From the NCBI GenBank assembly GCA_020740775.1, contig JAHEWK010000056.1, forward strand, positions 1 to 34,350: a stretch of DNA of 34,350 nt, written 5' to 3'. Below are positions 12,189-21,152 of this stretch, in pieces; the first letter of the stretch is position 1, and the number at the start of each line of letters is the position of its first letter. The position numbers were made by a program, and so were the translations under genes. The notes beneath the pieces are model-generated. The model saw nothing but the letters and a program-made list of their open reading frames with translations. It was not told where the DNA came from and searched no databases. This DNA comes from Ilyonectria destructans. Its lineage: Eukaryota; Ascomycota; Sordariomycetes; Hypocreales; Nectriaceae.

Positions 12189-12443
12189 ATGGAAGCCCCC
12201 AAGAGGGTACATTTCCGACCTCGTATCTCCGAGGCCGAGATGGCCATACATGAATTAACTAGGTAAACCCTGTTGGGAGTGTGCACCCTCCACCATTGAA
12301 CCACCAGAGTTCCGGCCACGGAAAGGGAGGTGCCGGCTGCGACCTTGCTAAATGACGCCGTCACCAAACTGACTAAAGCAGTTTCGGGCTTCATTGGTAG
12401 TGGCTTACGGAAGTTGTCAATGCCGATACCCGAAAGGATGTGA
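12189..12443 (+). CDS. Possible small spliced gene, 69 aa, 2 exons
   Basis: Exon 1 (12189-12262, starting MEAPKRVHFRPRISEAEMAI) reads into a GTAAAC donor just before an in-frame TAA. A 45-nt intron (12263-12307) with a CCACCAG acceptor restores the same phase, and exon 2 (12308-12443) stays open to TGA. Exon 2 carries a likely amphipathic helix, TLLNDAVTKLTKAVSGFIGS. The joined product has 69 residues with natural composition. No family is recognised. The exons are short enough that open frames could arise by chance, and the branch site is weak, so this is only a candidate. Confidence 0.35.
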
Positions 12444-12896
12444 CAAGTTACATGGCCAGCGATAGTGTCGGCTTTAGAAGGTCGGCGTTCGCTTGTAGAG
12501 GGTTAATTGTTGGCCCCTGTGGGCATGAAGCATCGGAGAAACAGGTGGCTTGGCATCCCGGTGTTCTGGAACGTTGTTGTTCTGAAACACCCCGCTTTCT
12601 CCCTTTCTCTAGAGGGATTTGGTCTATTTCCATACTCCGTATATGCCACAGCCCTCCATATTGGCTGCGCAGGTACGATATTCTGCGTTGGAAACTAAAT
12701 GGCCCTGTAACACTGAAGGGGTCTAAGGTATCAGCTACTGCATCCTCTTCGACTGCAAAATCCGCATATATATAATAGCCGGCACCGCTGAGGCACGATG
12801 TAAGCTTGAATTGTAACTCTATAAGCTGTTAGCGACTCGCTACAAGAAATCCTCATCTTCATCATTTTTCAAGGCTGCTCGGCGCATTTTACTGCC
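12444..12896. other. Upstream region of the GPI-type protein gene
   Basis: No gene is supported; the overlapping frames in this stretch show no domain. It most likely contains the promoter and 5' leader of the gene starting at 12897. A TATATATAA stretch near 12767 could serve as a TATA element, about 130 bases before the ATG. Confidence 0.35.
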
Positions 12897-14510
12897 ATGT
12901 ATTTGCAACTTCTTCGTCGCCAGTTAGCGACCTATGCTGTTCTCTGCCTTCTTGGAATAACAGTCACTACTGCTCAAGAGGAGGATTTGGCCCAATTTGG
13001 CGACACCATTCAGGTTCTCGGCAAGGTAAGGCGATAAACTCCCATCACCGGCTCTGTTGTAAGTACTAACAGTGGAATGAGATGGCAAGAACTGACCAGG
13101 ACTTTGTCGATGGCTTGGCTCTGGATCTTTTCTCGCCGACCAACCGTACGTTGGTCGTGACGAACAACACGTCGCCGCTTCCGGGTAATTTTGTCACTGG
13201 TAGCTCTGGTGAAGGCTTTATCAACCTCTCCAACTACAGCTGGATTATCAAGTTCAACGAGACAGCCAATGACCTTATTGCAAAAATCGAGCTGCCATAC
13301 GACCCAGTCTCTTTGGAAGAGCAGGGCATTGCCGTAGGGAATACCTATGTCGGGACGCTATCCACGGATAAGAAGTCGTGGGTTGTATCTGAATCGCAGA
13401 GAAACGTACATGTGTAATGCACGCCCAGAGATGCCAGGCATCGATCTCCCTGGCAGCACATACTAATGAGATCAATAGCACCGAGAACAAAACCCGCATT
13501 ATCAAGATGACCTCCCTTGAAGGCGAGTTTATGCTTCTAGGCCGCAAGACTGAAGATATTACAAATATCTTTGTGCAATATGGTCAAGGGGCAACTCGAA
13601 CGGTCAACATTACTGGCGGAAATGCAACCCAAGAAGCTGAGTTCGTCGACGGGCTACGTTTCAGTATCAAATCAGCAGAGCCATTTACTTTGAACGCGGA
13701 TATCCCATTTGGCGTGGATGGTGCGGCGATGCCGGATGGTGCTGTACCTCTAAGTATGAAACCCCAAACCAACTCGTCTCTGGATGTCTTCAGCGTCAGC
13801 CCTAACTTCCTGAATCTGTAGATTCGTTTGCATGGAGTATCAATACAACAGCTCCCAGCGGGAACAATCTGGCTGTGGACATGCGAATCCCGTGTAAGTC
13901 GTCGTCGGCATAGCCGTCATACCCAACCTTCTCATCCTGTGCTTGACTAACCTTTTGACTTAGTCAATAGAGAAATATTAGCAACAAAGGTTCCCGGGAT
14001 GTCGTATGAGCGTCTCGTGGTCGCACGAAGGAAACGACAAGCGAACCAGACGGAAGCGTTTGAAGTCATGACAAAGCAGGAAGTTCTCGAGTCAGAGAGT
14101 CGAATCAAGGTTACCGGTCTATCCGACATAGATGGGGAGTACGTCGTTTTGGCTATGCGCGAGAAAAGCGGTGAAGACGAAGACGAATACGGTGGCGGCG
14201 AGAACACAACACAAGGTAGCACCCCTTTGTATTATAGTTTATGAGCTTCTCATCGCAGCCAGCTAATACGTCGATAGAGACCAATACGTTACCGGTCCAA
14301 AGCTCAGGGTCTATTTTACCAGAGCAAACAATGACAACTGGAAACGCCGGAGGGCAGGTCCTGGTAACGACAACAAGTGGAAACTTATCATCTGCAGCAA
14401 CATCAGCTGTAATACAAGATACAACAACTCCTAGGAGTTCGGCTGGAATGTTAGCAGTGCCGCTTTTGAAGGCTATTGGGTTAGTATGTATAGGAGTCTT
14501 AGTGCAGTAG
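12897..14510 (+). CDS. Secreted glycoprotein, probably GPI-anchored, ~430 aa, 6 exons
   Basis: Exons 12897-13025, 13082-13413, 13479-13753, 13822-13893, 13964-14215 and 14278-14510 keep phase and give 430 aa. The last acceptor could instead be at 14262, adding five residues, and the second at 13072, adding three. Residues 1-27 form a signal peptide ending VTTAQ. The body is beta-rich in feel and carries many N-glycosylation sequons (NRT, NYS, NET, NKT, NIT, NAT, NTT). An acidic DEDEYGGG stretch and a Ser/Thr-rich region follow. The C terminus (SSAGMLAVPLLKAIGLVCIG) ends hydrophobic with no basic tail, as a GPI-attachment signal would. A dibasic ARRKRQ site may be cut by a Kex2-like protease. 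No enzymatic or binding domain is recognised; a cell-wall or surface location is inferred. Confidence 0.75.
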
Positions 14511-14923
14511 CAGTCTTAGCTTTATGTGTTGTATCCAGAGAAAATATTGCATCAACATAAATGTATAACGAGGGGTACCCCTAAACGAATGCTACACTTA
14601 ACTGGACCTAAAGTTTGACCCTTGCACACTATGATATGTGACGACCGTGCAGGATGCCATATGCGTACGACTGGTGAGAAAAGCAGGTGCCGGGTACTAT
14701 TAGAGCAGGCCGCTTGGTTAATAGGCTGCAAAACCAATCATAGACCTTATACAGGCTTTGATATGTAAAAGTAGGGCTTGTGTTAATTCCAGAAAGTTTA
14801 AAGGCCCCTTGTACTTTAAAGACAGCCAATTGAGCTTAATCCTTTTTAGGACATACTAAAAAGATGAGGCAAACCACAAAAAAATGGAATATTTAGTGTT
14901 AAGTGGAATCAAACCACTGAAAT
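14511..14923. other. Intergenic; tRNA 3' flank
   Basis: No gene is seen. A T-run on the minus strand (A-run near 14876-14883 on plus) lies about 40 nt past the tRNA 3' end and could act as a pol III terminator. Roughly 50 bp next to the tRNA are also recognisably related to the flank of the second tRNA copy. Confidence 0.4.
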
Positions 14924-15012
14924 TGGACGAACAGGGAATCGAACCCTGGACCACTCCCAGATATCTATAAGAATCTTGCTAAGGGAGTATTATACCACTA
15001 AACCATTCGCCC
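14924..15012 (-). tRNA. tRNA-Ala(AGC) with 17-nt intron, copy 1
   Basis: The minus strand folds into a tRNA. The acceptor stem is GGGCGAA/TTCGTCC with a G3:U70 wobble, the main alanine identity element, and discriminator A. The anticodon stem is CTCCC/GGGAG, the T arm CAGGG-TTCGATT-CCCTG. After removal of a 17-nt intron (14960-14976), located at the canonical site one base 3' of the anticodon, the loop reads TTAGCAT, giving anticodon AGC (plus-strand 14978-14980). Internal A and B boxes are present. The mature sequence is identical to the copy at 17960-18050. Confidence 0.93.
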
Positions 15013-15622
15013 GATTGATGGCAGGAGTAGGGTCCGGTTTCTCTACAAGCATCCCGCACTGCCGTGGATGCACAAGCACGAACCAGGGAATGTGTGAAAG
15101 AGGACTCTTTGCGATGACGCTCGCATTTCGGTCACTAATATCACCACTGGAGAGGTCGATCCAAATTTCGGACTCTGCGGAGCCCTCACGGAGACCTGAA
15201 GACCTCGAAACATCACCTGGAGAGTAGAGGTTGCCCGTCTGCTGTGTCTCGGCTGCTTCTGTTACAGAACCCAGAGCGTCATTAATCGCAAATGTGACAC
15301 ACTAGATTGTGTAATCAGGTGTGTCTTTCAACTCCTGTATCGCTAAGGTGGTCTGGTGCAACAACAATTGATCAACCTGAGAGGTCAATATTTCTTTTGC
15401 CGCAGAAAAGCCCCCAAATGGTTGGGTGATGTGAGGATGGCTGTTTGAATAAACAGCTGCCTGGGCCCCATCACAGTCTGACAAACTATCTGGCAGTTTC
15501 CAGAAGCGCAAACTTCTCGAGTGGGAGACGACTTTTGCAATGATGGTGAATTGACAAAATCTATTACAATATTGACAAGCTGTCCCAGCAGTGTTAGTGT
15601 TAACCGAGGGCGGAAACTGCAT
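14990..15622 (-). pseudogene. Decayed reading frame that runs into tRNA-Ala copy 1
   Basis: A minus-strand frame opens with ATG at 15622, is interrupted by a single TAG at 15302-15304 and continues in the same frame for about 103 codons to a TAA inside the tRNA gene (14990-14992). The downstream half looks like real protein (for example ETQQTGNLYSPGDVSRSSG and DLSSGDISDRNASVIAKS). The stop could arise from CAG by one C-to-T change, the commonest RIP product. The family is not recognised. The frame ending in a tRNA shows that the original 3' end is missing. An intron removing the stop is a possible alternative. Confidence 0.4.
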
Positions 15623-15742
15623 TGGAGAAGAGGTCCTTCATAACAGGTTTACTTGAGGTTTCCCATTTAAATCCAAGTGTTGCCGTTACTCGATTCACGC
15701 TGCGGGGTTGGATGACGGATGGATTTAATCCGACCTGTTCAT

Positions 15743-15769
15743 CCGGATAATGTGCATGTCATTATCCGG
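15743..15769. repeat. 10-bp perfect inverted repeat
   Basis: CCGGATAATG (15743-15752) and CATTATCCGG (15760-15769) are exact reverse complements separated by the 7-base spacer TGCATGT. The repeat lies about 130 bp past the stop codon of the minus-strand NYN gene. It could form a hairpin in that gene's 3' UTR or be a dimeric protein site. Confidence 0.8.
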
Positions 15770-15900
15770 CTGAAGGAAGTAGTATGTCCACGCTTGTGAG
15801 TGTCACTGAAAGCACGAACGTGCATGCTCTTTTACAACTTGGATTTCCTGAAATACCGGTTTCCATCCTTCTTGTAAATCTGATGCCAACCTTGTCCTGC

Positions 15901-16668
15901 TCACGCAGGTGTTGCGCGCGCATACATAACCATAGGCTTACCTTCTCCAGGACTGCGTTGCTCAGTTTCAAAGCCGTCCAACTTGCTGACCAAATGACCG
16001 AGCTTGTTGAAGCCGTAGGTCCGAGGATCAAATTCTGGATACTGTTTGGTGATAAGACTGCCGACTTTGGCAAGGTTGGCCCATCCCGCCTCATCCGACG
16101 ACGCCTCGATAGCCTTCTGCAAGCGCTCCTTGACGACGCTTTCTATCTGAATCTTGGCAGATGGAGTGCGTTGGTGCGACTGGGGCGACCCTGGCGAAAT
16201 AAGAACACCTGGTCTGTCTTGTTTTTCGGGGAGAATATTCTCAATGTAGATGAACTTGTCGCAAGCCTTGACGAAAGGCGCAGGCGTCTTGCGTTCGCCG
16301 AAGCCGTACACGACGAGGCCCGACTCGCGGATGCGGGCGGCTAGACGGGTGAAGTCGCTGTCGCTGGAGACGATGCAGAAGCCGTCGAAACGGTTGGTAT
16401 AGAGGAGATCCATTGCGTCGATGATCATGGCAGAGTCGGTTGCATTCTTGCCATGCGTGTAGGGGAACTGCTGAACAGGCTGGATCGACTGTGTGAGCAG
16501 CTGTTCCTTCCAACCTGTCAAAGTGGTCCCAGTCCAATCTCCATAAGCTCGTCTCACAAATGCCGTGCCGTATTTGGCGATCTCTGCTAGCAGTGGCGAG
16601 GCCGATTTTGGGGTCGCGTTGTCAGCGTCGATGAGAACAGCAAGCCTGATCGTTGTCTCCGAAGACAT
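15901..16668 (-). CDS. NYN (LabA/DUF88-like) nuclease-fold protein with OST-HTH/LOTUS domain, 255 aa
   Basis: A single uninterrupted 256-codon frame. Residues 8-145 form a NYN domain of the PIN-like nuclease fold. The acidic positions are visible: LIDADN (D14, D16), GKNATDSAMIIDAMDLL (D78, D84, D87) and SSDSDFTRL (D103, D105). These normally coordinate the metal for RNA cleavage. A linker (150-170) leads to an OST-HTH/LOTUS region (about 172-240: IESVVKERLQKAI, WANLAKVGSLI, YGFNKLGHLVSKL), a putative RNA-binding winged helix. The whole layout and length match a protein type that is widespread in bacteria. It has no intron, unlike every other well-supported gene in the window, and lies between duplicated tRNA-Ala genes, which suggests acquisition. 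RNA processing or decay is the likely role; the target is unknown. Confidence 0.9.
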   Translation of the reverse strand: MSSETTIRLAVLIDADNATPKSASPLLAEIAKYGTAFVRRAYGDWTGTTLTGWKEQLLTQSIQPVQQFPYTHGKNATDSAMIIDAMDLLYTNRFDGFCIVSSDSDFTRLAARIRESGLVVYGFGERKTPAPFVKACDKFIYIENILPEKQDRPGVLISPGSPQSHQRTPSAKIQIESVVKERLQKAIEASSDEAGWANLAKVGSLITKQYPEFDPRTYGFNKLGHLVSKLDGFETEQRSPGEGKPMVMYARATPA

Positions 16669-17189
16669 TATGAGTTATTGTTTCAGTCGATGGTTCAATA
16701 AGACCGAGAGAAAATCGCTCTTCATACGACCAGATCAAGTACAACAATTACGGGGAAGAGTACGGACGGAGATCAAAAATAATTGAATCAGGTTCCAAGT
16801 TGGGGGGTGTAAGGTGGAGGGGAATTCTGCCTGAGCTTTATAAGGCGTCAGATGGTTGCTTGGGCGTAAAATTCCGACCTGAAATACAAGGCTACAAGGC
16901 GCACTGCCAGTCTCTCCTTGTCACCCAAAACAGCCGCTTCGCCACCTTATTATGAAACAATGAATGGCCTTCTCATGCATGAGCTCAAGACCTCACATTG
17001 AACAACTAAACTATCTCAACCACGGCAAGGTAAGAAGATGAAATGATCATCAATGGTTTTGCGACGGCTTTTCACACTAATTAACTCAACCCACCGACCT
17101 AACCGTGTTCGTAACATCCTTATCTCGGCCTATGTGTGTGACGTGGCTCCTCGTCAAGGAGCCAATGCATTCTCTGACTTTGCTGAATA
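16669..17189. other. Upstream region of the NYN gene
   Basis: No gene is supported. The stretch would include the NYN promoter. A short hairpin, GGCTCCT-CGTCA-AGGAGCC, lies at 17145-17163 just before the AT-rich segment. Confidence 0.35.
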
Positions 17190-17800
17190 TTTAGTTATAG
17201 AAAAAACTATATATAGAAATAATATCAAAATATTTATTTAAATAAATATTTATCTAGAATTTATTATATTTTAAATAACTATTTAGCAGCTTTAAAAAAA
17301 TCTTAAGTATAAGATAGCTTTTATAGTAATAATAATAATAATAAAGTCTGTATATTTATTTTAATTAATATTTATAGTATTATTAATAATAGTTTATTAT
17401 TACTATTAAAATCTAGTTATATTCTTAAAGCAGAAAAGTAAAATTATTAATTTTAAAAAGGAACTTCTACATAAATACACCACTTATATATTCATCCTTA
17501 GTCTATACAAATATAACTGCTTTATTATTTCGAGATACACTTAGTGCGGATAGAGCTGGCAATAGAGAGAGTCTAGGCTGCCCTACAGTTTAAGCCGAAA
17601 GAAGGACTGATAGCTGAGACTAGCTGAGGAATTTAGTTTAAAAAAAATTGGAAGCACTTAATTATACACTTTAGAATATAATAGGGCAAAGGAGTATTGA
17701 AGAAATAATAAGAGCTGCTGTAACAACTTGTCTAGAGGTATAACATAAGACTGGCTTAGTCTTAAAGGTTAAAAATTAAAGAAGGGAAAAAGCATACCCT
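17190..17800. mobile_element. AT-rich, RIP-like degraded segment
   Basis: Base composition drops abruptly to mostly A and T, with many TA dinucleotides and a short AAT microsatellite (about 17325-17342). Stops are dense in all frames. This is the usual look of a transposon degraded by RIP. One weakly protein-like stretch, RIELAIERV followed by stops, appears near 17550. No terminal repeats or target duplication are found, so the element class is unknown. Confidence 0.5.
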
Positions 17801-17959
17801 TCCAATCACTTGGAAGGGGCAGTTCCTTTAAGTTGTAGCAAGTATGTCAAGCTAGCCCTGCTGTCATTAAACTCCAGTGCGTCAGTCAGCACCATCACAC
17901 TGCTCAAACTGCCAAAAAATAAAATTCTTTGGTATAAGATGGAATTAAACCACCGAAAT

Positions 17960-18050
17960 TGGACGAACAGGGAATCGAACCCTGGACCACTCCCAGATAT
18001 CTTCAGAAGAATCTTGCTAAGGGAGTATTATACCACTAAACCATTCGCCC
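17960..18050 (-). tRNA. tRNA-Ala(AGC) with 19-nt intron, copy 2
   Basis: The mature sequence is identical to copy 1 at 14924-15012: same acceptor stem with G3:U70, same arms, loop TTAGCAT and anticodon AGC (plus-strand 18016-18018). The intron (17996-18014) is 19 nt and differs from copy 1 by two inserted bases and a few changes in its middle. About 20 bp beyond the 3' end are also conserved with two transitions. The two genes are direct repeats about 3 kb apart. Confidence 0.93.
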
Positions 18051-18666
18051 GATTGGATGGATTTTGGCTGGAAAAATGAGGCATAAAAACGTTGCCGAGT
18101 GGGTTCGCTAGTGGGAGATGAGGCTAGTTCAGACAGTGGAGAATCTTAATTTTGGAAGATATTTTGTTTTTCTGAGAACATAGCTCGAGAAAACTCTACA
18201 GTCTTGATTGGAGGATAAAATTTCTATCCCATGGGTGACCGTTAGGAATCGACCTTGCAAAAGGCGTGATATGGAAACGCTGCTAGGTAGCCCCTCTGCA
18301 CATCATACGCCAAGGCGGAGTTGCTGGATGTAGGAGATCTCGGTCGCGCCAAACAGCCTCACCAGCATCGTTCGGTTCTCGGATTGTCTTTCCAAAATTG
18401 GGAGCCGGTCTACAGCGGGTCAAGGCCCTTCCCGTGTCATTTACGGGCTGGGCCTTGTCAAGTGTGATGTCCTTTTGCACTGACTTTGTCCAGACTTGTA
18501 TTGATACTTATTTACCTCTATCTATCCTCCTCCTAGTAACCACGGCGTGATTTCGTTGATTCTGAGCGAGTGGCGCTGACCAATGCCGTGTTCTATACCT
18601 GGAAACCTTGGCTTAATTCCTTCACAGCACTGCCGTCAGCTTCTAGGTGCTGTGCACCAGCACTCT
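18051..18666. other. Intergenic between tRNA copy 2 and the NmrA-like gene
   Basis: No gene is seen. The right half probably contains the 3' flank of the minus-strand NmrA-like gene ending at 18667. Confidence 0.4.
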
Positions 18667-19759
18667 CTAGTGACCCTTCCATGTTTCCTCAAGCATTTCA
18701 GCAACAGTGAGCATTTTGATGTCCGGAAAACGCTTGTTCAATGCCTTCTCAATCGGAAGGTCGAAGTCACCCATGACCATCAACCTCTCTAGAGCGGCGA
18801 ACAAGAACTGCAAATGTTCCTTGGGGAAGAAGGGATACACGGCCTTGTGATTCGGCAACTCAGTAATCTGGAATTGGCTGAGCTTTTCCTCGCTGTCATA
18901 CTGCACTTCAAATTTGGAACCTAATTCTCGTGTGAGAAGTAATCTTAGAGCACCGTGTGGAGTGAACAAACCTCGGGCCTCTTCAGCAAGACGAAGAAAG
19001 TCGTTCCATGTGAGCTTATCACCAACAATGTAGGTAGCTTCCTCCCAAGTGTTGAGCTCCAGCATGCGGGAAACTACCCTAGCCACATCAAATGTGTATG
19101 AAAATGAAATGACTTCATTCCCTGTACCGGGAATAGCGGCCACCTTGTTGGCGATATCAATCACTGGCGTCATGGACGTCATGTGCGACTTGATGCGAGG
19201 CATGCCCCAGTAGTCGAGAAAATAGCCATTCAAGATTTCAGTCCATTCTAAACTGGACTGGCGCAAACTATCCGGGCCTTGTCGCCGTAGCTGAGCCCAA
19301 GGCGCAATCTTATCGGCCCTTCACGATATCAGCATAGATAAGATGGATGGATCATGTCACACAAACTTTGGATTGTACGGTGTACCCCAGTTGCTCGCGA
19401 CGAAGCGCTTCGTTGTTGAAGAGATTTCAGCGGCTTGGATCACCGCAGCCTGCACATCGGCAATGGCCTGATCGTGAACTCCAACACAAGAGATGACGGT
19501 GTGGATCTTGTGGTGTTCAAGAACCGCCTTCAAAGACTGTACATCGGCGTAGTCCACTGCAACCAGTGGCACACCAGTGTCAGGAGTGGATGTCTGCAAT
19601 GGGCCGGGGATTTATTAGTCGGCGGTTTTAGTACTATGCATCACCTGGACGTACCTTGCGGCTGAGGATAATGACCGAGTGCTTTGGGTCATCGTTGAGG
19701 ACTTCTACAATGGTTTTGCCGACATGGCCTGTACCTCCCAGGACTGCAACGTTGACCAT
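18667..19759 (-). CDS. NmrA-like / isoflavone-reductase-like NAD(P)-binding protein, 329 aa, 3 exons
   Basis: Exons 19759-19655, 19593-19361 and 19318-18667 join in phase to 329 aa plus TAG. The N terminus, MVNVAVLGGTGHVGKTIVEV, carries the Rossmann dinucleotide motif GxxGxxG at residues 8-14. A second-strand region (ISCVGVHDQAIADVQAAVIQ, then RFVASNWGTPYNP) matches the NmrA-like atypical SDR fold. The C-terminal half (SSLEWTEILNGYFLDYWGMP, then VVSRMLELNTWEEATYIVGD) is typical of fungal isoflavone-reductase-like members. Such proteins are cytosolic reductases or NAD(P) sensors; the substrate is not readable. The length is normal for the family. No biosynthetic partners lie next to it. The SUR7-like gene lies upstream on the same strand, about 430 bp away. 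Confidence 0.9.
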
Positions 19760-20192
19760 GATGATGAATATAAGTGAAAGCGAGGAATTATGTTTAATGA
19801 TGTCCTTTCACTGCAGAAAGCGTCAATCTCGGAGAGTATTTGTATTCACCGTTGGACACGGACACCGTATTCTCCGGGAAGCGGACTGCATGAGACCATT
19901 TTAACTTTGATAGCAAGTCGAATGTGGAGAGAAAATACTGCCGCTTAACCACATCTGAACTAAGCGTTTACAGTTTCGGCATTCTTTAGATCTCCGAGGT
20001 GCGATATACGACAACCAGAGTGCCATATGAGGTAATTGAGGCTTGCGCGATTCAATTAACGTCCAGAGAAAACTGAAATGACTACACAAAAGGCCGCTGT
20101 CGGCATTTTGAGAAACCCCGACCTTCTCCCCAAGGTCAACCTTGTCGGGTTGGGCGGTAAGAAATAATATCTTGCCCTCCCAACAACGGCGG
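19760..20192. promoter_or_regulatory. Promoter region of the NmrA-like gene
   Basis: This 433-bp spacer separates two minus-strand genes, so it holds the 3' flank of the SUR7-like gene and the promoter of the NmrA-like gene. CGG triplets spaced by four bases occur near 19879 (CCGGGAAGCGG), a layout some zinc-cluster regulators bind; this is weak. No gene is supported here. Confidence 0.3.
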
Positions 20193-21152
20193 TCAACCCG
20201 TGACCACGTTGGGCTTGTCGGCTTTTGCTTGGTCCAATAGATTGCCTTCTGAAGTACCGTAAGCTGGAGGCGGTCTGAGTTCTGTGTCGGATGGATCATC
20301 GCCACGGTCTTTGGTAGTCGTGAAAATCCTACCATCACGTAGGAAAGCGGCGACCACAACCAGCACGACGAAAACTCCGTTTGCGATAATGCCGCACTTG
20401 AGAAACGTGCCAAGAACATCTCCGCTTGTCGCAGAAATAGGTCCGGTTCCGAGGTTAATGGTCAATGAATCCGGAGTCGTCAAGAGCGATTGCGTGCGTA
20501 ATGTGGTAGACACTGCGGCACCAGCTGCCACGAGGCCAAACCCCAGTGATAGTGCCGACGCCGCCATCAATACGCCGCAGATGGCATATCTGTGCCGAGG
20601 GTTGAAAAAAACTGGAAAGACCAGAAACAAGCCTCCCGAGAAGAGTGACGCCAGCGCCGCAACAAAGTCAAATCCTTGAAACATCTCTCTGCGGAGGATT
20701 CGAGCAGTATCAAGCAGAGCAGAGAGCGTCTTGTTGTACTCATGACTGGGAAGGTTTTCCAAGTGCATGTTCTGGATAAAGCTGGATGCAAACTGTAGAG
20801 GGTCCTTGTCGTTGGGTAAGCCAAACGAGTCTAGGCAAGATTGCAACGAGACATTGGATGGATGTGAGACGCAGAGTCCTAAGACGTCAGCTGTGTGACA
20901 GGGAAAAGCGTTTCCCAGAAGCACTTACGAAAAAGGCCAAGATCAACCTGCACATGCTCGGTGGAGTTGATTGAGAGTTGAACAATGTACGACTTCTCAA
21001 TCCCAGGCACGGGAAAATACCAGATGGCCGTTGCTGTCACAAATTAAACCAGGTACGACGCAAATCAGAAGGCACTCACCATAGATGGCCAGTGCAAGGG
21101 TCCAACCGAAATAGGCAAATGTGCCAGCAATTCTTGATTGAGCAACAGACAT
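20193..21152 (-). CDS. SUR7/claudin-like four-span membrane protein, 287 aa, 3 exons
   Basis: Exons 21152-21080, 21033-20929 and 20878-20193 join in phase (two introns, 46 and 50 nt) to 287 aa. TM1 is near residues 10-28 (GTFAYFGWTLALAIYGATAI). The outer loop holds a claudin-superfamily-like signature: W29, then GLFRLC (57-62) and a second Cys at 74, with N-glycosylation sites. TM2 (FVAALASLFSGGLFLVFPVF), TM3 (AICGVLMAASALSLGFGLVA) and TM4 (CGIIANGVFVVLVVVAAFL) follow. The cytosolic tail ends near a PPAY sequence (RPPPAYGTSEG), which fits the PPxY motif read by WW-domain ubiquitin ligases. SUR7/PalI-like proteins act in plasma-membrane domains, wall integrity or pH sensing; which applies here is unknown. 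Confidence 0.82.

Noticed and set aside
12113..12394. 93-codon minus-strand frame
   Set aside because: It lies opposite the candidate two-exon gene at 12189-12443 and has no recognisable features.
15784..16344. 186-codon plus-strand frame opposite the NYN gene
   Set aside because: It is the antisense shadow of the NYN coding sequence, which has clear catalytic motifs.
17900..18060. Possible tRNA-derived SINE at the second tRNA copy
   Set aside because: The copy keeps a perfect tRNA with a correct intron, and no 3' tail or target duplication was found; a duplicated functional tRNA fits better.
18215..18280. TGGGTGACCG...GGAATC, reminiscent of 5S rRNA internal control region
   Set aside because: Only about a dozen bases match; neither the 5' half nor the closing stem of a 5S rRNA is present.
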